Shown piece after piece: positions 1 to 9,853 of a stretch of DNA of 64,000 bases. The notes under the pieces are model-generated. The model was not told the origin of the DNA. It searched no databases and worked only from the letters and a program-made list of their open reading frames with translations. The DNA is from CAYUPI01 sp964446585. Its GTDB lineage: Bacteria; Verrucomicrobiota; Verrucomicrobiia; Limisphaerales; UBA8199. Each line of letters opens with the position of its first letter. The first letter of the stretch is position 1. The position numbers and the translations under genes were made by a program. The stretch lies in NCBI GenBank assembly GCA_964446585.1, contig CAYUPI010000001.1:62001-126000 (forward strand). Direction: 5' to 3'.

Positions 1-117
1 CCCGATTTTCTCCCAGCCGACGAGGATGATGTTCGCCGCTTTCAGCGCGGCGTCGCACGCTTCGAGCAAGGCGCACAGGCCTTTGCATTCGATCATTCCG
101 ATTGCTTGTTGAGTCAT
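1..117 (-). CDS. BMC-H shell protein, partial (cut by window edge)
   Basis: The first 39 codons of a bacterial microcompartment hexameric shell protein are visible on the minus strand; the rest lies beyond the left edge. The visible N-terminus begins MTQQAIGMIECKGLCALLEA and continues to a Lys-rich AANIILVGWEKIG segment, the first strand and helix of the Pfam BMC fold. It is paralogous to the neighbour at 173-466, with which it shares the AxGMIExKG start and the AANxxLV segment. Both lie in one operon behind pduL, so it should form facets of the same compartment. A heptad repeat array fills the 55-bp gap to the upstream gene. Confidence 0.9.
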   Translation of the reverse strand, partial: MTQQAIGMIECKGLCALLEACDAALKAANIILVGWEKIG

Positions 118-130
118 AAGAGATTTGGGA

Positions 131-158
131 GTTGAAAGTTGAGAGTTGAGAGTTGAAA
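131..158. repeat. Heptad tandem repeat array (GTTGAAA/GTTGAGA, 4 units)
   Basis: Four contiguous 7-bp units, GTTGAAA, GTTGAGA, GTTGAGA and GTTGAAA, fill most of the gap between the two shell genes. The same consensus recurs in the next gap of the operon (473-500). There are no spacers, so this is not CRISPR. The function is unknown; it belongs to the window-wide family of 7-bp arrays. Confidence 0.85.
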
Positions 159-172
159 GAGGGTGAAGGATG

Positions 173-466
173 TCATTTTGTCGCTTTGTTCATCGCATCT
201 CCGAGGAAGGATTTAAGCAGATCTTCATGGGGCCGCGCCAGTATGTGCGAACTGACCAACTCGCCCACCTTGGAAGCCGCTTTGGAGCCGGCATCCACAG
301 CCGCTTTCACGCTGCCGACATCCCCGCGGCACAGCACTGTAATCAGGCCGCCGCCGATCGGTATCGTTTTCACGAGGCCGACATTCGCCGCTTTGACCAT
401 CGCGTCACTGGCTTCCACGCTGCCGACATAACCTTTGGTTTCGATCATTCCTAATGCTTCGCTCAT
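173..466 (-). CDS. BMC-H microcompartment shell protein
   Basis: A 97-residue protein, the usual length for a single-domain BMC-H (Pfam BMC, CcmK/PduA/EutM type). It starts MSEALGMIETKGYVGSVEAS, continues with the AANVGLV strand, the GLITVLCRGDVGSVKAAVDA segment that forms the helix and pore-facing loop, and ends with HILARPHEDL, the conserved HxIPRPHxxL-like element. Such subunits form hexamers that tile the shell facets. It is transcribed with pduL (40 bp upstream) and the partial paralogue at 1-117. In planctomycete and verrucomicrobial loci of this make-up the compartment degrades fucose or rhamnose through lactaldehyde; that substrate is inferred from context. Confidence 0.95.
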   Translation of the reverse strand: MSEALGMIETKGYVGSVEASDAMVKAANVGLVKTIPIGGGLITVLCRGDVGSVKAAVDAGSKAASKVGELVSSHILARPHEDLLKSFLGDAMNKATK

Positions 467-472
467 AAGTTA

Positions 473-500
473 GTTGATGGTTGATAGTTGAAAGTTGATA
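473..500. repeat. Heptad tandem repeat array (GTTGATG/GTTGATA/GTTGAAA, 4 units)
   Basis: Units GTTGATG, GTTGATA, GTTGAAA and GTTGATA follow each other with no gap between the shell gene and pduL. It is the same unit family as the array at 131-158, so both intergenic gaps visible in this operon carry one. Confidence 0.85.
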
Positions 501-506
501 GAAAGC

Positions 507-1184
507 TCATTTCATCAGTTCGCAGGGTGTATCGGGCTGCAGGTTGCAGGCGTTGCCTTCATCGGTGTCAATATGGACCTCGAGCTTGAAAGCCGCATCC
601 ACCCGCGCCAGCATCTTGTCCAGCACCAGCCCGCACCGCCCGCCGATCCGTAATCTCATTGCGTCGCCGTTTTTGACCCCGTAGAAATTTGCGTCCTCGG
701 GCGACATGTGCACATGCCGCAAGGCCCGGATTACCCCCTCCGGCATTTCAAAAAATCCCGCTGGTCCCATCAACATGCAACCCAGCGTCCCTTTGATGTC
801 CCCGGAAAGCCGCAGCGGCAGATCGAATCCAAGCGCAATTCCGTCTGTGTATGCCAGTTCGACCTGGTTAATGTTCCGGCACGGACCCAGGATTCGGAGG
901 TTGGAAATGACCCGGCTGCGCGGCCCTATCAAGGTCAGTGTCTCTTTGGCCGCGAATTGTCCTTCTTGATAAAGCCATTTGTGCACCGTTAGCTCGTGCC
1001 CCTTTCCGAATAAAGTCTCCGCTGCTTCCTGAGTCAGATGACAATGTCGCGCACTGACGTTCACTAGCAGCGGGTTCGGCCCTGCAAACGAGCCAGGAAC
1101 AGGTTTGCCAAGCCGCTGATAGACTGCCTGCCGAACCAGATGCTCTACCACAGCTCGATGAGGCATTTGACTAATTGCCAGCAT
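507..1184 (-). CDS. pduL: Phosphate acyltransferase PduL
   Basis: A 225-residue PduL-type phosphotransacylase, which exchanges the CoA of propionyl- or acetyl-CoA for phosphate inside the microcompartment and recycles CoA for the aldehyde dehydrogenase. Zinc-ligand histidines are visible in NVSARHCHL (about residues 42-50), in RHVHMS (about 157) and in LEVHIDTDEGNAC near the C-terminus. The family's two-barrel core spans most of the chain. The N-terminal ~25 residues could form an amphipathic helix, as in encapsulation peptides; this is inference. It is the first gene of the visible BMC operon, divergent from the DeoR regulator, with an inverted repeat in the promoter region. Confidence 0.95.
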   Translation of the reverse strand: MLAISQMPHRAVVEHLVRQAVYQRLGKPVPGSFAGPNPLLVNVSARHCHLTQEAAETLFGKGHELTVHKWLYQEGQFAAKETLTLIGPRSRVISNLRILGPCRNINQVELAYTDGIALGFDLPLRLSGDIKGTLGCMLMGPAGFFEMPEGVIRALRHVHMSPEDANFYGVKNGDAMRLRIGGRCGLVLDKMLARVDAAFKLEVHIDTDEGNACNLQPDTPCELMK

Positions 1185-1199
1185 AAACTACCTTCTATC

Positions 1200-1256
1200 T
1201 GACAGATTATGAAAGATTGTCAACAATAATCTTGCAGAACATTTCATAATCTGTCA
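1200..1256. promoter_or_regulatory. Candidate DeoR operator: perfect 15-bp inverted repeat
   Basis: TGACAGATTATGAAA at 1200-1214 and its exact reverse complement TTTCATAATCTGTCA at 1242-1256 sit in the 85-bp divergent region between pduL and the regulator. The 27-bp spacer contains a smaller palindrome (ATTGT-CA-ACAAT, 1216-1227). A minus-strand TTGACA hexamer at 1219-1224 could be the -35 box of the BMC operon; no good -10 box was seen. The symmetry suits binding by the adjacent DeoR-family repressor to control both directions. The repeat is read directly; its role is inferred. Confidence 0.7.
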
Positions 1257-1269
1257 CAATTTCTACCAG

Positions 1270-2028
1270 ATGCAACCTGAAGAGCGTCAATACCGGATTG
1301 GCGAATACCTGCAAGAGGTCGAGTTTGCATCGCTGGAAGATATTGCGCTTCAAGTAGAAGCATCAGACTCGACAATCCGTCGCGACCTTAAGGTCCTCGA
1401 ATCCTCAGGATTGGTTCGCCGCACTCATGGTGGTGCCCGTATCGTAACGCCAAAAACCGACGAATTTACGTTTTCCGCACGCGACACACATCAGTTGGCC
1501 GAAAAGGAGGCTATTGGGCACGCGTGCGCCGAGCTAATCCAGCCCAATCAAAGTGTCATCATCGATGCCGGCACGACGGTGTATCACGTTGCCCGCTACC
1601 TGGAGAGCAAGTCACCGCAAATCATCACCAACTCGCTGCCCGTGGCAAACCTCTTTGCTGCGGCTAACCGCGTCGAGGTGGTTGTGTCAGGAGGCGTGAT
1701 TTACCCTCGGCTCGGCGTGCTGGTCGGCCCGCTGGCGGTGGAAGCCTTCGCCAGGATTCACGTGGATGTGGCCATCATGAGCGCTGGCGGGCTTTCGCTC
1801 GAAGGCATCACCAATTCCCATGGTCTCCTTATCGACATCCAGCGAGCGATGATCAACGCCGCACAGAAAGTCTTTTTCTGCTTCGACCACACTAAATTTG
1901 GCCGCAAGTCCATGCTGCCACTCTGTGGATTGGATTGTGTGGACGCCGTGGTGACAGACTCCACAGCCCCGGCCGAACTGGTTCAAGCTCTGCGCGAGCG
2001 TGGCGTTACAGTTGTAGTCGCGTCGTAG
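1270..2028 (+). CDS. DeoR-family transcriptional regulator of the BMC operon
   Basis: A 252-residue DeoR-type regulator. The N-terminal winged helix-turn-helix is clear (RQYRIGEYLQEVEFASLEDI, then SDSTIRRDLKVLESSGLV and RRTHGGA, residues ~5-55). The C-terminal sugar-phosphate-sensing domain (DeoRC) carries DAGTTVYHVARYL, TNSLPVANLF and SAGGLSLEGITN. DeoR proteins usually repress carbohydrate genes until a phosphorylated sugar intermediate binds. The gene starts 13 bp after the right half of the 15-bp inverted repeat and is divergent from pduL. DeoR regulators accompany this type of compartment locus in Planctomycetes and Verrucomicrobia, so it most likely controls the BMC operon and itself. 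Confidence 0.92.
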   Translation: MQPEERQYRIGEYLQEVEFASLEDIALQVEASDSTIRRDLKVLESSGLVRRTHGGARIVTPKTDEFTFSARDTHQLAEKEAIGHACAELIQPNQSVIIDAGTTVYHVARYLESKSPQIITNSLPVANLFAAANRVEVVVSGGVIYPRLGVLVGPLAVEAFARIHVDVAIMSAGGLSLEGITNSHGLLIDIQRAMINAAQKVFFCFDHTKFGRKSMLPLCGLDCVDAVVTDSTAPAELVQALRERGVTVVVAS

Positions 2029-2098
2029 CGCCGGTTCGAATCGAAACGCGGGTTGCGCTGTGTACTGAACCGTGATTTAATTCTCGCTTGGGACCGAC

Positions 2099-2821
2099 GT
2101 GATCATGCAAGAGTTTTCCGCGCTGGACGGCGCGCTTCTCATCGACAAACCGGCCGGGCCAACGTCGCATGACATCGTTGATGCCATTCGCCGGCAGTTC
2201 GGCATCAAGAAGGTTGGCCACTGCGGCACGCTCGACCCGAACGCTACCGGATTGCTGATCATCGTCCTGGGCCGCGGCACGAAACTTTCGGAGCGGCTGA
2301 TGGCTGACGACAAGGTGTACGAGGGAACGATCAAGTTTGGCAAAACCACCAACAGCCACGATGCCGACGGCGAGCTCATCGCCTCGCTGCCAGTCCCGCC
2401 GTTGACGCTCGAGCAGCTCAATGCGGCGGCGAGCGAGTTTGTGGGCGACCAAATGCAAGTGCCGCCGATGGTTTCGGCGGTGAAGAAGGACGGTGTGCCT
2501 CTCTACAAACTGGCCCGCCGGGGTATCGAGGTGCAGCGAGAACCTCGGTTGATCCATATTTATAATTTCCGTTTCAGCGGTTACACAGAGCCGATTGGCT
2601 GGTTCCACATCGCGTGCACGAAAGGGACCTATGTGCGCAGCATTGCGCACGAGTTGGGCCAAAAGGTCGGTTGCGGCGCGCACCTGGCAACGCTCCGGCG
2701 CGTTGCGTCGGGCAAATTCGATGTCGCCAAAACGATTGCGTTTGAAGACGCGGTGAAACTGACCCCGCGCGAACTGGAGCAACGGGTCATCCCGTTCCTG
2801 ACGCTGGCGCAGCCGGGGTGA
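2099..2821 (+). CDS. truB: tRNA pseudouridine-55 synthase TruB
   Basis: Converts U55 of the tRNA T-loop to pseudouridine. The N-terminus has ALLIDKPAGPTSHDIVDAIR, and the catalytic Asp lies in the GHCGTLDPNATGLL motif (around residue 47). The TRSIAHELG-like segment (YVRSIAHELGQKVG) comes later. At 240 residues it is a short bacterial TruB without a long PUA tail. A GTG start at 2099 is used here; an ATG at 2105 is equally possible and a GGGA lies upstream of both. The stop codon directly abuts the ribF start, giving the truB-ribF pair common in bacteria. Confidence 0.96.
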   Translation: MIMQEFSALDGALLIDKPAGPTSHDIVDAIRRQFGIKKVGHCGTLDPNATGLLIIVLGRGTKLSERLMADDKVYEGTIKFGKTTNSHDADGELIASLPVPPLTLEQLNAAASEFVGDQMQVPPMVSAVKKDGVPLYKLARRGIEVQREPRLIHIYNFRFSGYTEPIGWFHIACTKGTYVRSIAHELGQKVGCGAHLATLRRVASGKFDVAKTIAFEDAVKLTPRELEQRVIPFLTLAQPG

Positions 2822-3745
2822 ATGAAGATTATCCATGCGCCATCCGAACTGTCGGCCGCTCGAGGCAAGGTCTGCCTGGCCATTGGTTTTTTCGACGGTG
2901 TGCATTTGGGCCACCAGCAGATCATCCGCCAATCCATCAACGACGCGCGGCAGCATGAGGCCAGCGCGTTGGTCATCACTTTCGACCAGCATCCGAATAC
3001 CGTCGTGGCCCCCAACCGAGTGCCGCCGCTGATCTATTCTCTGCCGCACAAACTGCGAACGATCGCGGAGCTGGGCCTGGATACGCTGTGGCTCATTCAA
3101 TTTGACAAGCCATTCAGTGAGCAAACAGGGGAAGCGTTCATCCGTGGGTTGGCGCGGGACCTTGGCCCGCTGCAGAGCATCTGCGTCGGGGCAAATTTTA
3201 CCTTTGGCCATCGGCGCGGCGGCAACGTGGACCTATTAAACCGGCTCGGCCAGGAACAGAAATTTGCCGTCCATGGCATGGCCGCCGTTTCTCTTGATGG
3301 CAAGGCTGTCAGCAGCACTCGTATTCGAGAAGGCGTTCAAGCCGGCCAGTTCGATGCGGTCAGCCAAATGCTCGGCCGCACCTATTCGCTGGTGGGCCAG
3401 GTGGTGCCGGGCGACGGGGTGGGCCGGCAGCTTGGCTTTCCCACGGCGAACCTCGATGTGCGAGGCCTGGCGCTGCCGCCACGAGGGGTCTATGCGGTGC
3501 ACGCCGAAGCCGGCGGGAAAACGTGGCGCGCCGTACTGAATATTGGCTTGCGGCCAACCCTACAGAACCCGAATCCGCAACTCCAGGTCGAGACGCATCT
3601 GCTGGATTTCCACGGCGACCTCTACGGACAGGAATTGGAGCTGGCATTTGTGGACCAACTGCGGCACGAACAAAAATTCGCCTCGCTGGCCGAACTCCGC
3701 GACCAGATTGCCCGTGACATCGCCCAGGCCCGATTGCGCTTTTAA
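2822..3745 (+). CDS. ribF: Bifunctional riboflavin kinase/FAD synthetase RibF
   Basis: Phosphorylates riboflavin to FMN and adenylates FMN to FAD. The N-terminal FAD synthetase domain shows the nucleotidyltransferase motif AIGFFDGVHLGHQQII (residues ~20-35) and the VGANFTFGHRRGG segment. The domain ends with SSTRIREGV, and the C-terminal riboflavin kinase domain has the LGRTYSLVGQVVPGDGVGR and LGFPTANL motifs. The 307-residue length is standard. Its ATG immediately follows the truB stop, so the two are translationally coupled. Confidence 0.97.
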   Translation: MKIIHAPSELSAARGKVCLAIGFFDGVHLGHQQIIRQSINDARQHEASALVITFDQHPNTVVAPNRVPPLIYSLPHKLRTIAELGLDTLWLIQFDKPFSEQTGEAFIRGLARDLGPLQSICVGANFTFGHRRGGNVDLLNRLGQEQKFAVHGMAAVSLDGKAVSSTRIREGVQAGQFDAVSQMLGRTYSLVGQVVPGDGVGRQLGFPTANLDVRGLALPPRGVYAVHAEAGGKTWRAVLNIGLRPTLQNPNPQLQVETHLLDFHGDLYGQELELAFVDQLRHEQKFASLAELRDQIARDIAQARLRF

Positions 3746-3763
3746 CGGTGAGGTTCGGTTCTC

Positions 3764-4300
3764 ATGAGCAAAGCCTTCACGAAGGAATCTGATGACGAGG
3801 GTGACGATGCGCCCTTGCTTCCACGGCAACAACTTCCTCCCGGCGTCACCAACCTGATTACTCCGGGCGGCGCTGAGCGCCTCCGTCAGGAATTGGCCGA
3901 ATTGACCGACCGCAAACAGCGGCTCACGAGCGCAAACGCGAAAGGGACTGATTCCGCCTCGGCGGAACAGCGCAAGCTCCAAGCCCGCACCCGGCAGCTC
4001 CAGCAAATTCTCCAATCAGTCGTCGTTGCCACGCCTCCGGTCACGGACCGTGGGCGCGTCGGCTTTGGCGCCAGCGTCACGGTCCGTTACGCGAACCAGG
4101 AAGAAATCAGGTATCGAATCGTAGGCGTGGATGAAAGCGATCCAGCGCGCAATGAGATAAGCTGGCTCTCGCCGCTGGCTCGGCAGCTTATAGGGCGCTG
4201 CCCCGGCGACCGTGTCCGGTTCCGTTCTCCTGCCGGTGAGGAGCAAATCGAGATCGTGGCGGTGGCTTATGAACAGTCTTACCGCGGCAACGTCATTTGA
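3764..4300 (+). CDS. GreA/GreB-like transcription elongation factor with altered tip
   Basis: A 178-residue Gre-family protein. The N-terminus (SKAFTKESDDEGDD) is GreB-like, followed by a predicted coiled coil (~36-85) and the C-terminal FKBP-like domain (GFGASVTVRY, ISWLSPLARQLIGRCPGDRV). Canonical Gre factors insert a coiled-coil tip with an Asp and a Glu (D41 and E44 in GreA) into RNA polymerase to trigger transcript cleavage. Here the tip reads GTDSASAEQ: the Asp position may be kept (D63), but the Glu position is a serine (S66). It may therefore be a weak cleavage factor or a Gre-like regulator that competes in the secondary channel. It ends in an 8-bp convergent overlap with the next gene. 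Confidence 0.85.
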   Translation: MSKAFTKESDDEGDDAPLLPRQQLPPGVTNLITPGGAERLRQELAELTDRKQRLTSANAKGTDSASAEQRKLQARTRQLQQILQSVVVATPPVTDRGRVGFGASVTVRYANQEEIRYRIVGVDESDPARNEISWLSPLARQLIGRCPGDRVRFRSPAGEEQIEIVAVAYEQSYRGNVI

Positions 4301-5297
4301 TGCCTTCCCTCGCGGCGGCTTCGGGATCGATGCGTTTGAGAAACATCTCGGCGTTTGCGCGGATGGTTCGATTAGGATTGTGCAGGGATTTGACGAGGGC
4401 TGGAACATAAAGCGTTCGCTTTTCATCCTTATCAAGCAACTCCTCCAATCCAAATGCCGCCCCAAGCCAGACGTTATTGTCCGTGTCTTGCATGCTGGAT
4501 AAGAGCAAGGGCACGATTTGCTGCTTTGGCCCTTTGAATTTGCAGAGCGCATCGATGGCACTGCGCCGGATGCGGGCGTCTTTGTCCCGGAGGCAGCCGA
4601 TAAGCGCGGGGACCGCAATGTCAGGACGGCCCGCAATCCCTCCCAACCCCCGCAGCGCACTCTCCCGGACACCATCATTCGTGCTTTGCAGGGCGCTGAC
4701 CAGCAGTGGAACTGCCGCTTCGGCGTTTGTGCCAAGGTGTTGCACCGTCAAGGCTGCCTGCCACCAATTTGTCGAAAGTGTATCCTCCAGCAACGACAGC
4801 AAAGTCGTGATTGATTCCTCCCGGATTTTTATCAGGGCGGCCTTGGCGCGGGCGGCCACCACACTGTCCCGATCCGAACTCGCGGCCGTCAGTGAGGGGA
4901 TCGCTGCTCGCGCCGCGGGGCCGATTTCTCCCAAGGCTGTTGCAGCCTGAACATGATATATCTTCTCGGGGATGACGTGGCGCGGAGCGATGAATCGGTT
5001 GTGAATTTCCGCGTGGTTTTTGGCGTAATTTACAAAACTACGTTTAATCGGCGAGTCACGGCGTTGCAGAGCAGCAATGAGCCAGGTGATGGCAGGTTCA
5101 CCCATGGCGCGCAGGGCGGCGCGCTGTTCGTCCGAAGGGTTCACATTTTCGTATTCCAATCCGCGAATCCAACGCGATAAGGGTTTTGCTTGGTAGCTCG
5201 GTTCGGAGGTTTGCTGATTATAAAAGAGAAATCCGCCGACGGCCAGGAGAACCGTCGCGATCAGCGTGAAAATTGGAATCTTCTTGCGCGGTGTCAC
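4293..5297 (-). CDS. Membrane-anchored HEAT-repeat protein
   Basis: A 334-residue protein with one N-terminal membrane segment (residues ~8-26, IPIFTLIATVLLAVGGFLFY) and an outward body of about six to eight HEAT-like helical repeats. Repeats are recognisable by AATALGEIGPAARAAIPSL, ALTVQHLGTNAEAAVPLLV, ALRGLGGIAGRPDIAVPALI and AIDALCKFKGPKQQIVPLLL. Such scaffolds mediate protein contacts; no catalytic motif is visible. It faces gre on the right strand and the glycosyltransferase upstream on its own strand, 37 bp away. The specific function is unknown. Confidence 0.85.
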   Translation of the reverse strand: MTPRKKIPIFTLIATVLLAVGGFLFYNQQTSEPSYQAKPLSRWIRGLEYENVNPSDEQRAALRAMGEPAITWLIAALQRRDSPIKRSFVNYAKNHAEIHNRFIAPRHVIPEKIYHVQAATALGEIGPAARAAIPSLTAASSDRDSVVAARAKAALIKIREESITTLLSLLEDTLSTNWWQAALTVQHLGTNAEAAVPLLVSALQSTNDGVRESALRGLGGIAGRPDIAVPALIGCLRDKDARIRRSAIDALCKFKGPKQQIVPLLLSSMQDTDNNVWLGAAFGLEELLDKDEKRTLYVPALVKSLHNPNRTIRANAEMFLKRIDPEAAAREGIK

Positions 5298-5334
5298 AAC
5301 GGCATCATCACCCCATTGCTTTCACCTCGCCAGC

Positions 5335-6534
5335 CTAATGCATTTCGCTCGTTTCGCTCTGGCACAACATGAGGGCGCGCTCGTAGGCAGCCAGGAAAGT
5401 CTGCGCCATGCGGGCGGGCGAGAGGTAATCGCGGCGTAGGGCGAGAGACTCCGGAGCAACCTGGCCGCGGCTGAACAAAGGATGTTTCGCAGCCGCACGA
5501 ACGGCTTCGAGGAACGCACCCAGGTCGCCTGGTGGAAAGAGCAACCCATTTTGACCGGGCTGCACGTAGTCCGGAACGCCTCCCGTGTTACCCACGACAA
5601 CGGGCACGCCTGCGACGACGGCTTCTTTGACGGCGTTGGGGCTGACGTCGGCACGGGTGGGCAAGAGCAGCATCGCGGGTGTCTCGAGCGCGCGGGCAAC
5701 CTCGTCCGGCAAGAGATCGTGCTTGAACTCAATCCGCTGCCACAAGTCTTGGGCGACGAGTGGCAGGAGTGAATCGATGTAACTTGTATCCTGGCCGCAG
5801 ATCATCGTGAGCTTGAATCGTAATTCGGAGCTGAGCTTGTCCAGCGCTTTGAACAGCAAGTCCGTTCCTTTGCGATAAGAAGGCGTGCCGATGGCAATGA
5901 AATGAAGCGGGTCGGTTTGCGGCTGTCGGCGCACGTTGAAAAAGGCCCGATTGGGGGCGTGTTCGGCCTGAAGAATTTCGAGGCCCGGATAGTGTCGCCG
6001 CAGGAAATCGACGGAGAACCTGGATTCGGTGGTGACGAGCGGCGCGCGCGGCAGGCTGCGTCGCTCCAGCACCTCGATGAAGCGATAGTACGTCGGAAGC
6101 GGCGCCGATTTCTTGTACCAGGCGAAGAGTCCCTGCACGGTCAGCAAGAACGGATAACCAAGGCGTGGCGCGATTGTGGAGGCGCCCTTCTCGGCGCCCC
6201 AGGCATGGACCAGATCCGGCTGGAGTCGTCGGCACAGGCGCCGGATGAGAAGGGTATCGGCCCAGAACAGCGACGCCAGCCGCAGCCATGCGGGCGCTTT
6301 CAGAACGTGAAAAACCGTACCGTTTCGTTCGAAGGTGAAATCGCGCTCGATGCGCCGTCGCAGCATTATCACATGGAGGCGCAGGTCGGGATTCCTTTCG
6401 AATTCCGAGAGCAGCACCATTTGCCACGTGGCCGGGTGCCGCTTGGGCAGCGCGCGAAGCGGCTCGGGAAGTTCCGGCAACCATTCCACCGGAAAATCGG
6501 AGATCCAGGCGACCGTTAAAGGTTTCTTCAACAT
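5335..6534 (-). CDS. Glycosyltransferase family 4 (GT-B fold)
   Basis: A GT4-type glycosyltransferase of about 399 residues. The N-terminal half carries the acceptor domain (VAWISDFPVEWLPELPEPL, then DLVHAWGAEKGASTIAPRLG). The C-terminal half carries the nucleotide-sugar domain: FIAIGTPSYRKGTDLLFKAL and the signature LLPTRADVSPNAVKEAVVAG followed by VPVVVGNTGGVPDYV, with the donor-binding Glu. The start at 6534 (MLKKPLTVAWISDF) is preferred because a longer reading would overlap uvrB, which is divergent. The sugar and acceptor cannot be told from sequence; envelope polysaccharide synthesis is the general expectation. Confidence 0.88.
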   Translation of the reverse strand: MLKKPLTVAWISDFPVEWLPELPEPLRALPKRHPATWQMVLLSEFERNPDLRLHVIMLRRRIERDFTFERNGTVFHVLKAPAWLRLASLFWADTLLIRRLCRRLQPDLVHAWGAEKGASTIAPRLGYPFLLTVQGLFAWYKKSAPLPTYYRFIEVLERRSLPRAPLVTTESRFSVDFLRRHYPGLEILQAEHAPNRAFFNVRRQPQTDPLHFIAIGTPSYRKGTDLLFKALDKLSSELRFKLTMICGQDTSYIDSLLPLVAQDLWQRIEFKHDLLPDEVARALETPAMLLLPTRADVSPNAVKEAVVAGVPVVVGNTGGVPDYVQPGQNGLLFPPGDLGAFLEAVRAAAKHPLFSRGQVAPESLALRRDYLSPARMAQTFLAAYERALMLCQSETSEMH

Positions 6535-6566
6535 GACGGCGGGGCATGGTATCCTTCCGCCAGCAA

Positions 6567-8654
<2,088 letters not shown>

Positions 8655-8673
8655 ATCAGTGCAGGGTTTTGGG

Positions 8674-9528
8674 CTAAACCTTGCCGAATTGCTTGAGCGC
8701 GTCGTAAGTGCGGCGCACGGTATCGAGGGGGTCTTTGCTTGTCTCGTGTTCGACCACGTACCAGTCCGTTTTGCCCGGCCCTTCGCAGAAAGCGAAGATT
8801 TCTTTCCAGTTGAGTTTGTCCTCGCCGATGATGGCCTCGGATCCTCCGCCATGCGGCTTGATGTGGATGCTACGCGTCCGACCGGCTCCATGTTTCTTCA
8901 GGACGGCAACCGGATCGGCCCCGCCGTCAGCGGAGTTGCTCACATCCAGTTGAAGAATAACCTCCGGGCGGGTGTTGCTGGAGAAAATGTCCCAGGAAGT
9001 TTCGCCTTCCAGATTCTTGAAGTCATGCGCGTGAGCGTGGTAGCCCATCCACATCCCCTCAGGCTTCACCTTGTCCGCGAGCTCGTTGAAAAGTTTGGCC
9101 CTTTCCAGCCAGTCCTTTTTTGATCGGGCCGTCATTGAGGGCACAATTAGAAACTTGTTGCCGATGGTTTGGTTGAACTCGACCGTCTCCTTGAGCTTGT
9201 CGCCGATTACTGATTCGTAGGGTGTGTGCGTGCCGCAGGCGATGATACCATTATCATCCAGCATCTTTCGCAACTCCTTCGCTGTCCGGCCATGATAACC
9301 GGCGAACTCGACGCCTTTGTAACCAATTTTCGCGACTGCGGCGAGCATGCCGGGCAAGTCTGTCTTGCACTGCTCGCGCAGCGAATAGAGCTCGAGGCCG
9401 ATGGGTATCTTTCCTGTTTGCGCTGCCCGGCTTGAATGCGGCAGGCCCAGGCCTAAAGCCGCTCCGGCGGCCCCAACGGCACCCAGGAATTCACGGCGAG
9501 TGACTATGGAAAGTGAAGCATCATTCAT
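8674..9528 (-). CDS. Tat-exported TIM-barrel sugar isomerase/epimerase-like protein
   Basis: A xylose-isomerase-like TIM-barrel protein of 284 residues. The ATG at 9528 gives a twin-arginine signal (VTRREFLGAVGAAGAALGLG) followed by mature sequence at about residue 34. Barrel landmarks include IGLELYSLREQC, YKGVEFAGYHG, MGYHAHAHDF, ILQLDVSN and SIHIKPHGGG, where the Glu, His and Asp residues form the family's metal site. Members isomerise or epimerise sugars, inositols or hydroxypyruvate; the substrate here is unknown. Verrucomicrobia carry many such exported copies, and this one lies beside sugar-acid dehydrogenase genes. Confidence 0.85.
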   Translation of the reverse strand: MNDASLSIVTRREFLGAVGAAGAALGLGLPHSSRAAQTGKIPIGLELYSLREQCKTDLPGMLAAVAKIGYKGVEFAGYHGRTAKELRKMLDDNGIIACGTHTPYESVIGDKLKETVEFNQTIGNKFLIVPSMTARSKKDWLERAKLFNELADKVKPEGMWMGYHAHAHDFKNLEGETSWDIFSSNTRPEVILQLDVSNSADGGADPVAVLKKHGAGRTRSIHIKPHGGGSEAIIGEDKLNWKEIFAFCEGPGKTDWYVVEHETSKDPLDTVRRTYDALKQFGKV

Positions 9529-9690
9529 GGCAAGGCGATTTTGGTTGGTTGTGTCGAATGCGTGTTCTCTGCATCTAGCCAGAAAGTAGTACAGAGTTCT
9601 GATCGAGGTCAAGCCGGGGAGACACTTCTCCAATAGCGCGCACCGGGACCATGAAGCGATCTAAACCCGCAGAGGGGACGGGCGACGAGA

Positions 9691-9727
9691 TCTCCCTCTC
9701 CCCAAGGGAGAGGGCAGGCGTGAGGGG
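9691..9727. repeat. REP-like palindromic element (CCCTCTCCC..GGGAGAGGG..GTGAGGG)
   Basis: CCCTCTCCC (9694-9702) and GGGAGAGGG (9706-9714) form a 9-bp hairpin with a 3-nt loop, followed by GCAGGCGTGAGGG. This pattern occurs in many bacterial genomes as an intergenic palindromic repeat. It lies in the 325-bp gene-free space (9529-9853) between the divergent TIM-barrel and alcohol dehydrogenase genes. Nothing else recognisable was seen in that space. Confidence 0.7.
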
Positions 9728-9853
9728 GAACACGACGCTCGAATTCTGAACCGCGTTCCTCTTAAACAGATGTTCACGAAGACGATGTGGACCACCGCTC
9801 CACGGCTGTCGGCTTGACCGCTCTTGTCGCTTGGTTCTTACTCCATTGCATTC

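Noticed and set aside
131..158. Possibility that the short arrays are CRISPR repeats
   Set aside because: Units are 7 bp, contiguous and without spacers, and no cas gene was seen.
2006..3211. 401-codon minus-strand frame opposite truB and ribF
   Set aside because: It is antisense to two certain genes; high GC content removes stop codons in the opposite strand.
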